From CAZDBA01 sp964503615 (GTDB lineage Bacteria; Planctomycetota; Planctomycetia; Pirellulales; Pirellulaceae): a DNA stretch of 6,901 nucleotides. Below, piece after piece: positions 1-6,316 of this stretch. Location of the stretch: the NCBI GenBank assembly GCA_964503615.1, contig CAZDBA010000206.1, positions 1 to 6,901 on the forward strand, in the 5' to 3' direction. A program made the position numbers and the translations under genes. The notes beneath the pieces were generated by a model that worked only from the letters and a program-made list of their open reading frames with translations, was not told the origin of the DNA and did no database searches. Each line of letters starts with the position of its first letter. The first letter of the stretch is position 1.

Positions 1-2
1 GG

Positions 3-311
3 TTTTTGTTTGCCTTAGTTTTCGTGATGGGTGGATTTTTGTTTTGTTCACCAACGTTCGCTCAAGATATTGGGCTGGACGGTTTGTTGCTCGGTCAGGA
101 CGAGAACTCGTTCAGAATGTACCGTGCGATTGGTGCTGGTATCGCAGTAGTCGGTGCTGGCCTTGGCATTGGCCGTATCGGTGGTTCAGCTTGTGAGAGC
201 ATTGCTCGTCAGCCAGAAGTGGCTTCGCAAGTTCAAACTGCGGGTATCATTTTTGCTGCTCTTATCGAAGGTGCGGCTTTTGCTGGTATCCTTCTTTGCC
301 TCGTATTCTAA
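3..311 (+). CDS. atpE: F1Fo ATP synthase subunit c, with signal-peptide-like N-terminus; probably 5'-partial
   Basis: Subunit c forms the membrane rotor ring of Fo that carries ions past subunit a. Numbered from a TTG at 6, residues 3-19 are a hydrophobic segment ending Ser-Pro-Thr-Phe-Ala before Gln-Asp, which looks like a cleavable signal peptide. A short polar stretch follows, then helix 1 with the glycine-rich run GAGLGIGRIGG (50-60), the polar loop ARQPE (67-71) that contacts gamma/epsilon, and helix 2 with the ion-binding Glu88 in ALIEGAA. At the place of the sodium-ligand Gln of Ilyobacter subunit c there is Ile55, and Gly-Ala follow the Glu instead of Ser-Thr, so protons are the likely ion. 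The frame is open to the window edge; TTG 6 and ATG 27 are possible starts, but the true start may lie upstream. At about 101 residues it is longer than usual c subunits (70-90), which the leader explains. Confidence 0.93.
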   Translation, partial: FLFALVFVMGGFLFCSPTFAQDIGLDGLLLGQDENSFRMYRAIGAGIAVVGAGLGIGRIGGSACESIARQPEVASQVQTAGIIFAALIEGAAFAGILLCLVF

Positions 312-314
312 ATG

Positions 315-346
315 CGTTTGGTCGCCATCGTGGGCGGCTAGATACG
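315..346 (+). promoter_or_regulatory. Intercistronic hairpin with U-rich tail after atpE
   Basis: Just after the atpE stop, GGTCGCC (320-326) pairs with GGCGGCT (333-339) across a 6-nt loop. Flanking bases extend the stem, with CGT 315-317 facing ACG 344-346. The stem is followed by TTTTAGTTTCT (347-357). The form resembles a weak intrinsic terminator or a 3' stabilising hairpin. Because subunit c is needed in many copies per complex, partial termination or RNA processing here would make sense, but that is inference. Several pairs are G-U and the U tract is broken. Confidence 0.45.
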
Positions 347-383
347 TTTTAGTTTCTGGGTAAACAAGCAAGTGGTGAAAAAC

Positions 384-935
384 ATGTTTTTTGAAACTAT
401 GCATTCGATCAATCTGCTGGCTGCTGAGCACGCTGCGAAGCCGCCGTTGCAGTTTCAGGTCGACACGTTGCTGTTTTCGCTGATCATCTTTTTGGGTCTG
501 TTGGCGGTACTGTTCAAGTTCGCGTGGAAGCCGATTATGGAAGGCTTGGAGGCTCGTGAGTCTCGTATCGCCGACGACATCGAGAACGCGCGCAAGGCGA
601 ACGAGGAAGCTCAGGCAAATCTAAAGCAGTACGAAGCAAAAGTTGCTGCTGCTTCGGAAGAGGCGAGTTCGGTTTTGGCTCAGGCTAAGACCGACGCGTT
701 GGCTGCCAAGGAGAAGATTCTCGCCGAAGCAAAAGAGGAAGCTCAGCGTGAGCGAGATCGTGCGTTAGCAGATATTAAGAGTGCCAAGGATGCTGCGGTT
801 CGTGAACTTGCAGAGAAAAGTGTCGATTCGGCCGTTTCTCTGGCGGGTAATATCGTGGGTCGCTCGTTGGACAAAAAAGATCACAGTAAGCTGATCGAGG
901 ATTCGCTTAAAAAGTTCAGCAGCACCGGAGCTTAA
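384..935 (+). CDS. atpF: F1Fo ATP synthase subunit b
   Basis: Subunit b is the peripheral stalk that holds F1 still against the rotating ring. From ATG 384 the protein has 183 residues: an N-terminal segment of about 28 residues, one membrane helix at about 29-46 (LLFSLIIFLGLLAVLFKF), the WKPI motif at 48-51, the family motif EARESRI soon after, then a long Ala/Glu/Lys-rich coiled-coil arm, and a C-terminal part that would bind delta. The usual length is 155-185. ATG 384 is preferred because GGTG lies about 6 nt upstream; GTG 372 and 375 and ATG 399 are in-frame alternatives. There is one b gene and no adjacent b' paralogue, so a homodimeric stalk is expected. It lies between the c and delta genes, as in most bacterial atp operons. 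Confidence 0.95.
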   Translation: MFFETMHSINLLAAEHAAKPPLQFQVDTLLFSLIIFLGLLAVLFKFAWKPIMEGLEARESRIADDIENARKANEEAQANLKQYEAKVAAASEEASSVLAQAKTDALAAKEKILAEAKEEAQRERDRALADIKSAKDAAVRELAEKSVDSAVSLAGNIVGRSLDKKDHSKLIEDSLKKFSSTGA

Positions 936-942
936 TTGCCCC

Positions 943-960
943 AGGGTTGTGGACCTTTTT
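943..960 (+). promoter_or_regulatory. Small hairpin plus U5 between atpF and atpH
   Basis: AGGGTT (943-948) can pair with GACCTT (952-957) over the 3-nt loop GTG, and the run of T continues to 960. The stem is 6 bp with two G-U pairs, so it is weak. It resembles a small terminator or RNA pause hairpin 7 nt after the atpF stop. Chance occurrence is quite possible. Confidence 0.25.
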
Positions 961-982
961 GATGAAATTTGTGTAAGTGTGG

Positions 983-1612
983 ATGTCGATGGACGAAGCC
1001 CCAAAACAACTGACTGTCTTTGATGCTGATCAACAGCACATCGGCGACGTATATGCAAAAGCATTGCTGTCTGTCGGTAAAGAGACTGGCAAAATTGATG
1101 AACTGGTCGATGAACTCGACGGGTTCGTGGATGCCGTTGCCAAATTGCCAAAGCTCAAAGCGGCTTTGGAGTCGCCCAGGATTCCGATTGCCAACAAAGA
1201 GGCGATGGTTGAAAAGGCGGTTGGCAAGAAGGTCAGCAAAGACCTGTTGAACTTCCTGAAAGTCGTTGGGCGTAAGAATCGCTTCGATTGCTTGAGTGCC
1301 ATTCGTGGTTCCGCGCACCGAATGCACGATGAGATGTCCGGACGTGCTCAAGGTACTTTGACTACGGCCAGTAAGGTAGACAAATCTGTTCGCGATGGAA
1401 TCGCTGCCAAACTGGAAAAGGTTTTGGGGCAGAAAGTTAGTCTGACTTGCGAAGTCGATCCCGACATTATTGGCGGGATGGTTGTGCGAGTCGGTGATAC
1501 AGTTTTTGACGGAAGCGTTGCAAATCAATTGAGTCAGGTTCGAGCAAAAGCGATCAAGGCAGCGGGTGATTCCATTCGTACCTCGCTTGATAAATTCGTT
1601 CCAACAAGTTGA
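983..1612 (+). CDS. atpH: F1Fo ATP synthase subunit delta (OSCP)
   Basis: Delta caps the alpha3beta3 head and links it to the C-termini of the b stalk. From ATG 983 the product has 209 residues, slightly over the usual 175-185. The N-terminal helical OSCP domain begins near HIGDVYAKALLSVGKE (about 19-34), which matches the family's conserved A.RYAKALF-type start. The C-terminal signature is clear at about 159-179, with Asp-Pro-Asp-Ile-Ile-Gly-Gly, then Val-Arg-Val-Gly-Asp and Asp-Gly-Ser-Val. The start is uncertain: an in-frame TAA at 974-976 excludes anything upstream, and GTG 977, ATG 983 and ATG 989 are all possible with no strong Shine-Dalgarno site. The extra N-terminal residues before the OSCP domain (SMDEAPKQLTVFDADQQ) are not family-conserved. 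The identity of the gene is secure; the exact N-terminus is not. Confidence 0.94.
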   Translation: MSMDEAPKQLTVFDADQQHIGDVYAKALLSVGKETGKIDELVDELDGFVDAVAKLPKLKAALESPRIPIANKEAMVEKAVGKKVSKDLLNFLKVVGRKNRFDCLSAIRGSAHRMHDEMSGRAQGTLTTASKVDKSVRDGIAAKLEKVLGQKVSLTCEVDPDIIGGMVVRVGDTVFDGSVANQLSQVRAKAIKAAGDSIRTSLDKFVPTS

Positions 1613-1618
1613 ATCGCG

Positions 1619-1660
1619 TTGTCTCAGATTGTTGGCAATCATCGCCGCAGAATGAGACGA
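1619..1660 (+). promoter_or_regulatory. Two-part hairpin after the atpH stop
   Basis: TTGTCTCA (1619-1626) pairs with TGAGACGA (1653-1660), with one G-U. Stacked directly inside it, GATTG (1627-1631) pairs with CAATC (1636-1640) over a TTGG loop, leaving 1641-1652 as a one-sided bulge. This gives 13 bp of stem in the 176-nt spacer before atpA. No U tract follows, so it is not a standard intrinsic terminator. A role in mRNA stability or processing is inferred. Confidence 0.45.
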
Positions 1661-1688
1661 GCAAAATTTAGTAAATCAAATTTGGCGA

Positions 1689-1715
1689 TTCGAGCCTGAG
1701 CCTGCTCAGTTCGAA
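1689..1715 (+). promoter_or_regulatory. Second hairpin in the atpH-atpA spacer
   Basis: TTCGA (1689-1693) pairs with TCGAA (1711-1715), and CTGAG (1696-1700) pairs with CTCAG (1705-1709) over the loop CCTG. A small 2x1 internal loop separates the two stems, giving 10 Watson-Crick pairs. It ends about 70 nt before the atpA start. The downstream sequence is A-rich rather than U-rich. It may mark an RNA cleavage or translation-control site, but no function can be read from the sequence. Confidence 0.45.
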
Positions 1716-1775
1716 GAAGCCTTTAAAATACAAAGTGAAAAACGCTGCGAACTGGTTCAAGGCGTAAACATTTAA

Positions 1776-1788
1776 ACAAGGAAATCTG
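1776..1788 (+). promoter_or_regulatory. Ribosome binding site of atpA
   Basis: AAGGA in AACAAGGAAATCTG lies about 7 nt before ATG 1789. It is the clearest Shine-Dalgarno match in the operon; the other genes have weak or unclear ones. It fixes the atpA start and fits strong translation of a subunit needed in three copies. Confidence 0.6.
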
Positions 1789-3333
1789 ATGGGTGTGAAA
1801 ATCAGTGCTGACGAAATTGCTTCGGTAATTCAGCAAGAGATTTCTCAATTCGAAAGCGAAATTGATGTCCGCGAAGTCGGAACGGTTCTCGAGGTGGGTG
1901 ATGGTATCGCTCGAGTTCATGGTCTGACGGGCGTTGCTGCCGGTGAGATGGTTGAGTTCCCGGGTGGGATCATCGGCCTCGCGTTTAACCTCGAAGAGAA
2001 CAGTGTTGGTGTCATCATTCTTGGTGACTACCTGAAGATTAACGAAGGCGATCAGGTCAAAGCCTTGGGAACTTTGTTGTCGGTTCCAGTCGGTGACGCG
2101 GTAGTCGGTCGTGTGATCGATCCGCTCGGAAATCCGTTGGACGGCAAAGGCCCAATTAGCTCCAGCGAAAGTCGTCCGGTCGAAGTGATCGCCGCCGGTG
2201 TTGCTGAACGCCAGCCAGTTCACGAGCCGATGCAGACCGGCTTGAAAGCGGTTGATGCGATGACTCCTGTTGGTCGTGGCCAACGTGAGCTTGTGATTGG
2301 TGACCGAAAAACCGGTAAAACTGCCGTCGGTATCGATGCGATCATCAACCAAAAAGGGACAGGCGTAAAATGCTTTTACGTTGCCGTTGGCCAGAAAGAT
2401 AGTTCGGTCGCCGGTGTGGTCAAAGTCCTCGAAGAATACGGAGCGATGGAATACACAACGATTGTTGTTTCCGGAGCCTCCTCCCCTGCCCCGCTGCAGT
2501 ACATTGCTCCTTACGCCGGTACTGCGATGGCCGAACACTTTATGTTTGACGGGCAGCACTGTTTGGTCGTCTACGATGACCTTTCCAAACAAGCGGTCGC
2601 CTACCGTGAATTGTCACTTTTGATGCGTCGTCCTCCAGGACGTGAAGCGTTTCCCGGTGATGTATTCTATTGCCACAGTCGTTTGCTTGAGCGAAGTGCC
2701 AAACTGAACGACGAATTGGGCGGCGGTTCGATTACCTCTTTGCCAATCATTGAAACGCTTGAGGGTGAGGTTTCTGCTTACATCCCGACCAACGTGATTT
2801 CGATCACCGACGGTCAGATCTACCTGCAACCCGACCTGTTCTTCGCAGGTGTACGTCCCGCGATGAACGCTGGTATTTCGGTTTCTCGTGTAGGTGGTGC
2901 GGCTCAAGTTAAAGCGATGAAGAACGTATCCGGAAGTTTGCGTTTGGACCTTGCCGCGTTCCGTGAATTGGAAGCGTTTGCTCAGCTGGGTACTGACCTT
3001 GATGCAGCGACACAATCCAAACTCGATCGTGGTTACCGTATGGTTGAGTTGCTTAAGCAGCCCCAATACAAGCCGCTGAATGTGGTCGACCAAGTCATGT
3101 TGATTTACGCCGGTACCGAGGGTCACCTCGATCAGGTTCCCGTAACTGAAATTGCTCGCTGGGAAGAAGAATTCTTGACGTTCATCCAGGACAAGAAGAA
3201 AGATGTCTGGGATCTGCTTGAGAAAAATCTCAACAACGGCGACGCGATGAAAGCGAAAAACAAAGAGAGCGACGAGACGACCAAGGCGGTTGTCACGGCA
3301 ATCGACGAGTTCAACCAAAGTTTCAAGGCGTAA
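1789..3333 (+). CDS. atpA: F1Fo ATP synthase subunit alpha
   Basis: Alpha carries the non-catalytic nucleotide sites and alternates with beta in the F1 head. The 514-residue length is typical (500-515). In order: the N-terminal beta-barrel (about 25-93), the P-loop GDRKTGKT (171-178) where Escherichia coli and bovine alpha have Gln instead of Lys174, the DELSK-like Walker B region LVVYDDLSK (259-267), the RRPPGREAFPGDVFY segment (280-294), and the family signature PAMNAGISVSRVGG (357-370) with the arginine finger Arg367 that reaches into the beta catalytic site. The C-terminal helical domain follows. The start is supported by AAGGA upstream and a full-length N-terminus. The stop is only 6 nt before atpG, the tightest junction in the operon. 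Met359 departs from the usual Val/Ile/Leu of the signature but is conservative. Confidence 0.99.
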   Translation: MGVKISADEIASVIQQEISQFESEIDVREVGTVLEVGDGIARVHGLTGVAAGEMVEFPGGIIGLAFNLEENSVGVIILGDYLKINEGDQVKALGTLLSVPVGDAVVGRVIDPLGNPLDGKGPISSSESRPVEVIAAGVAERQPVHEPMQTGLKAVDAMTPVGRGQRELVIGDRKTGKTAVGIDAIINQKGTGVKCFYVAVGQKDSSVAGVVKVLEEYGAMEYTTIVVSGASSPAPLQYIAPYAGTAMAEHFMFDGQHCLVVYDDLSKQAVAYRELSLLMRRPPGREAFPGDVFYCHSRLLERSAKLNDELGGGSITSLPIIETLEGEVSAYIPTNVISITDGQIYLQPDLFFAGVRPAMNAGISVSRVGGAAQVKAMKNVSGSLRLDLAAFRELEAFAQLGTDLDAATQSKLDRGYRMVELLKQPQYKPLNVVDQVMLIYAGTEGHLDQVPVTEIARWEEEFLTFIQDKKKDVWDLLEKNLNNGDAMKAKNKESDETTKAVVTAIDEFNQSFKA

Positions 3334-3339
3334 TTTGTA

Positions 3340-4233
3340 ATGGCCAACGCTAGAGCATTAGATAAACGACGCAAGTCCATCCGCAATATCAAAAAGATTA
3401 CGCGGACCATGGAGTTGATCGCTACTGCCCGCTTTAAGAAAGCGATGGACCGGGCGTCAGCGGCGACTGCGTATACGAAACGAATTACCAAAGTCGTTTC
3501 CGATCTTGCTCGCGCCGGTTTGGAAGTGTCTCACCCGCTCCTCGAGGAACGAGCAGAAACCAAAGCGGTAAAGCTTTTGATTCTGACTGCGAATCGTGGG
3601 CTGTGCGGTGGTTACAACGGAAACGTGATTCGCATGGGCGTTAATCGCCGCGAAGAGATCATTAAGGACTACGAAGCTTACACGCTGGAGATTTCTGGCA
3701 AACGGGGTGTGTCCGGAATGAAGTTCCGTGACATTCCTGTTGACGAATCGTATTTGCAGTTCGATGACCAGCCGAAATTTGCTGAAGTCGAGCAGATCGC
3801 TAACTCTTACCTCGAACAGTACGCTGCCGGAAAGATTGACCGCTTGGAGGTCGCTTATACCCGGTTCATAACGAGTGCTCGCCAAGAGGCGGTCATCGAG
3901 ACGTTGTTGCCACTGGGCTCAATCGAAGGTGCAGATACACCAGTCGATCCAGAAATGGCCAGTGGGGGTGAGTCGATTTACGAGTTTGTGCCTTCTGCGG
4001 AAAGCATTCTCGAAGAGGTCGTGCCAACGAGTTTCAAAATCAAATTGTTTAAGTGCTTTCTGGACGCAGCCGTAAGTGAGCAAATTGCTCGTATGGTTGC
4101 GATGAAGAATGCGACCGAGAACGCGAACGAAATGATCAAAGATCTTTCGCGAACATACAACCGTGCCCGTCAGTCACAAATTACTGGCGAAATTATGGAA
4201 GTGATTGGTGGTGTAGAAGCCCTCGAAGGTTAA
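3340..4233 (+). CDS. atpG: F1Fo ATP synthase subunit gamma
   Basis: Gamma is the central rotor shaft that couples c-ring rotation to conformational change in beta. The 297 residues are normal (285-300). The N-terminal helix has the conserved RRKSIRNIKKITRTMELIA pattern (about 10-28) and ARFKKA (30-35). The Rossmann-like middle domain has LILTANRGLCGGYNGN (80-95). The C-terminal helix has Met252-Met255-Lys-Asn-Ala-Thr-Glu-Asn-Ala followed by ITGEIMEVIGGVEAL (281-295). The last part differs slightly from the classical signature, having Gly-Val where Gly-Ala is usual. ATG 3340 follows the atpA stop by 6 nt, and AAGGCG at the end of atpA can act as its ribosome site, so translational coupling of alpha and gamma is likely. 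I see no redox-regulatory cysteine insertion of the chloroplast type. Confidence 0.98.
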   Translation: MANARALDKRRKSIRNIKKITRTMELIATARFKKAMDRASAATAYTKRITKVVSDLARAGLEVSHPLLEERAETKAVKLLILTANRGLCGGYNGNVIRMGVNRREEIIKDYEAYTLEISGKRGVSGMKFRDIPVDESYLQFDDQPKFAEVEQIANSYLEQYAAGKIDRLEVAYTRFITSARQEAVIETLLPLGSIEGADTPVDPEMASGGESIYEFVPSAESILEEVVPTSFKIKLFKCFLDAAVSEQIARMVAMKNATENANEMIKDLSRTYNRARQSQITGEIMEVIGGVEALEG

Positions 4234-4273
4234 CCCCAATTCCTTTTTAAATTTAACATTTCAAATCAATCAT

Positions 4274-4303
4274 TGGGCGTGGCAGTCCTACCCGGCTTGC
4301 CCA
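4274..4303 (+). promoter_or_regulatory. Weak inverted repeat in the atpG-atpD spacer
   Basis: TGGGC (4274-4278) can pair with GCCCA (4299-4303) across a 20-nt loop, followed by CCAAAAA. The spacer is 107 nt, otherwise A/T-rich, and has no reading frame of note. The stem is short for its loop and may be chance. It is listed because the other long spacers of this operon also hold hairpins. Confidence 0.2.
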
Positions 4304-4340
4304 CCAAAAAGTATTCAATAACAAATAATCGGATTGAAAG

Positions 4341-5789
4341 ATGGCAACCGCAACCAAAACCAGTACCGGCAAGATCACTCAGGTGATCGGCTCGACGTTT
4401 GATGCCGAGTTTGATGAAGCAAACATGCCTGCGATTTACAACGCTGTAACCGTTGATATCGAAATTGGTGGCGACAAGAGAACACTGACGGGCGAAATCT
4501 CGAAGCACCTTGGCGGTGGTCGTGTTCGTTGCGTCGCATTGGGTTCAACAGAAGGTCTTCGCCGCGGGCAAGACTGTGTCGATTCGGGCCAGCCCGTTTC
4601 GGTTCCTGTTGGTGAAGCCACATTGGGCCGTGTTTTCAATATGCTTGGCGAGCCAGTCGATGGCCGCGGTAAAGTCGACGCGAAAGAAACTCGCTCGATT
4701 CACCGTGAAGCTCCTCCGATTTCTGAGCTTTCAACGAACACCGAGTTGTTTGAGACCGGTATCAAAGTTGTCGACCTGTTGACTCCGTTCGTGCGTGGTG
4801 GAAAAGCCGGTTTGTTCGGTGGTGCCGGTTTGGGCAAGACCGTTATTCTTACCGAGTTGATTGCTCGTATCGCGAGTTCTCACGGTGGTTATTCCGTTTT
4901 CGCTGGGGTTGGCGAGCGTACTCGTGAGGGTACCGACCTTTGGTTGGAAATGCAGGAGACAGAGATCGGCCAAACGGGCCGCAAGGTTATCGAGCAAACG
5001 TGTATGGTTTTCGGCCAGATGAACGAGCCGCCCGGGTCACGTTTGCGTGTTGCTCTCTCCGCGTTGACCATGGCGGAGTACTTCCGTGATTCAACGGGTG
5101 CTGACACATTGTTGTTCGTCGACAATATTTTCCGCTTTTCCCAAGCCGGTTCCGAAGTGTCCGCGCTTTTGGGACGGATGCCTTCGGCGGTAGGTTACCA
5201 GCCAACTTTGGCGACCGAGATGGGTGCTCTTCAAGAGCGAATCGCGTCGACAAACAAAGGTGCGATTACATCAGTACAAGCGGTTTACGTTCCTGCGGAC
5301 GATCCGACCGATCCGGCTCCTGCGACCGCTTTTGGTCAGTTGGATGCGTTCCTTTATCTTGAGCGTTCGATTTCGGAAAAAGGTATTTACCCTGCGGTAG
5401 ATCCACTGGCTTCTTCGTCGCGCATTCTCGATCCACAGTATGTGGGAGAACGTCACTACACGATTGCTCGTCGAGTGCAAACAACTTTGCAACGTTACCG
5501 TGAATTGCAGGATATCATCGCGATTCTCGGTGTGGACGAGCTTTCTGAAGAAGATAAATTGATCGTGCATCGTGCTCGTCGTATCGAGCGTTTCCTTTCT
5601 CAGCCGTTTTTGGTTGCCGAAGTTTTCACAGGCAAAGCGGGCCAGATCACTCCTCTGGAAGAAACAATCCAAAGTTTCGAAGAGTTGTGCGACGGAAAAT
5701 GGGACCACTTGCCCGAATCCGCGTTTATGTACGTCGGTGGAATTTCGCAAGCTGAAGCCCAAGCCAAAGAGATGGCTGAAAAAGGTTAA
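4341..5789 (+). CDS. atpD: F1Fo ATP synthase subunit beta (catalytic)
   Basis: Beta makes or hydrolyses ATP in the F1 head (EC 7.1.2.2). Its 482 residues are typical (460-485). Visible in order: the beta-barrel domain (about 10-90), the P-loop GGAGLGKT (160-167) with Lys166 and Thr167, GERTREG (191-197) with catalytic Glu192, the NEPPGSR segment (228-234), Walker B LLFVDNIFRF (257-266) with Asp261, the signature PAVDPLASSS (351-360), the adenine-stacking Tyr367 region, and an intact DELSEED loop (399-405) that contacts gamma and epsilon. The P-loop has Leu in place of the usual Val at 164. ATG 4341 is the natural start, since the N-terminus matches the family (KITQVIGSTFDAEF) after a short lead of about 10 residues. 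The Shine-Dalgarno is weak (GGA about 7 nt upstream). Confidence 0.99.
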   Translation: MATATKTSTGKITQVIGSTFDAEFDEANMPAIYNAVTVDIEIGGDKRTLTGEISKHLGGGRVRCVALGSTEGLRRGQDCVDSGQPVSVPVGEATLGRVFNMLGEPVDGRGKVDAKETRSIHREAPPISELSTNTELFETGIKVVDLLTPFVRGGKAGLFGGAGLGKTVILTELIARIASSHGGYSVFAGVGERTREGTDLWLEMQETEIGQTGRKVIEQTCMVFGQMNEPPGSRLRVALSALTMAEYFRDSTGADTLLFVDNIFRFSQAGSEVSALLGRMPSAVGYQPTLATEMGALQERIASTNKGAITSVQAVYVPADDPTDPAPATAFGQLDAFLYLERSISEKGIYPAVDPLASSSRILDPQYVGERHYTIARRVQTTLQRYRELQDIIAILGVDELSEEDKLIVHRARRIERFLSQPFLVAEVFTGKAGQITPLEETIQSFEELCDGKWDHLPESAFMYVGGISQAEAQAKEMAEKG

Positions 5790-5801
5790 GAAGGTATTTT
5801 G

Positions 5802-5839
5802 CAACAGGGTCTGGGTGCTCACCCGGATCCAAACTGTTG
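5802..5839 (+). promoter_or_regulatory. Long intercistronic hairpin between atpD and atpC
   Basis: GGTCTGGGT (5808-5816) pairs with ACCCGGATC (5821-5829) over the tetraloop GCTC, and CAACAG (5802-5807) pairs perfectly with CTGTTG (5834-5839), with a CAAA bulge at 5830-5833. That makes 15 pairs, two of them G-U. It starts 12 nt after the atpD stop and is the strongest secondary structure I find in the window. It is followed by AACGCTTAAAAAGG, not a U tract. It may protect the upstream mRNA end or lower epsilon expression relative to beta; the function is inferred. Confidence 0.6.
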
Positions 5840-5875
5840 AACGCTTAAAAAGGCACGAGCTAAAGTTGAGCCAAG

Positions 5876-5890
5876 TTTAGTCAGGCTAAA
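5876..5890 (+). promoter_or_regulatory. Small hairpin just before the atpC start
   Basis: TTTAG (5876-5880) pairs with CTAAA (5886-5890) over the loop TCAGG, ending 10 nt before ATG 5901. No good Shine-Dalgarno sequence is visible before atpC. The A/U-rich stem is weak. If formed, it would sit beside the initiation region. A related near-repeat, GCTAAAGTT (5850s) and GCTAAAAGTT (5885-5894), lies in the same spacer. Confidence 0.2.
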
Positions 5891-5900
5891 AGTTAGAATC

Positions 5901-6296
5901 ATGGCACAAATCCAAGTCGTCATCGTCACCCCGGAAGCTACCACGTTGGACCAGATGGTAGACAGTGTCATCGTACCTTTATTGGACGGTGCCGCTGGTG
6001 TTTTGGCCGGACACGCTCCCACGATCGGTCGATTGGGGCCAGGTGAATTACGGATTCGTGAAGGTTCAAAAGAGACCAGCTATTACGTCGACGGCGGGTT
6101 CGTGCAAATCGCTGACAATGTGGTTTCTGTTTTGACGGGCAACAGCGTTTTGATCGAAGATATCGACGTGGCCGCCGCAAAAGAGGCTTTGGCAAAAGCC
6201 GAAGCAATGGAGAGCGGAAAAGCCGAGTTGGCCGAGCTTAAGAACAAAGCGATCGGACAAGCCAAAGCTCAAATCCGCTTGGCCGAACGCAGCTAA
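5901..6296 (+). CDS. atpC: F1Fo ATP synthase subunit epsilon
   Basis: Epsilon sits at the foot of the gamma shaft, joins it to the c ring and can inhibit ATP hydrolysis. The 131 residues are usual (130-140). The N-terminal beta-sandwich (about 3-85) has the family landmarks VIVTPE (7-12), GVLAGHAP (33-40), GPGELRI (47-53) and YVDGGFVQI (62-70). The C-terminal two-helix region (about 88-131) is Ala/Lys/Glu-rich and present in full length, so the inhibitory domain is not lost. It lacks an obvious I/L-D-x-x-R-A ATP-binding motif of the Bacillus type. ATG 5901 is the only sensible start, since the protein begins in the first strand. It is the last gene of the operon, 111 nt after atpD, with no clear intrinsic terminator behind it. 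Confidence 0.97.
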   Translation: MAQIQVVIVTPEATTLDQMVDSVIVPLLDGAAGVLAGHAPTIGRLGPGELRIREGSKETSYYVDGGFVQIADNVVSVLTGNSVLIEDIDVAAAKEALAKAEAMESGKAELAELKNKAIGQAKAQIRLAERS

Positions 6297-6316
6297 AGCT
6301 ACGGTTCTTATTTGCC

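Noticed and set aside
6..311. Sodium-dependent c subunit, as in N-ATPases
   Set aside because: The helix-1 Gln is Ile and the residues after the carboxylate are Gly-Ala, not Ser-Thr; the gene order is also the classical F-type, not the N-type.
932..1642. A 236-codon minus-strand open frame over atpH
   Set aside because: It is antisense to a clear delta subunit gene; the composition is shadow-like and no family features are visible.
1723..2592. A 289-codon open frame on the minus strand inside atpA
   Set aside because: It lies wholly antisense to a highly conserved gene, shows no recognisable domain, and is explained by codon bias of atpA.
2614..3318. A 234-codon minus-strand open frame over the end of atpA
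   Set aside because: Antisense shadow of the conserved alpha C-terminal domain, with no start context or motif.
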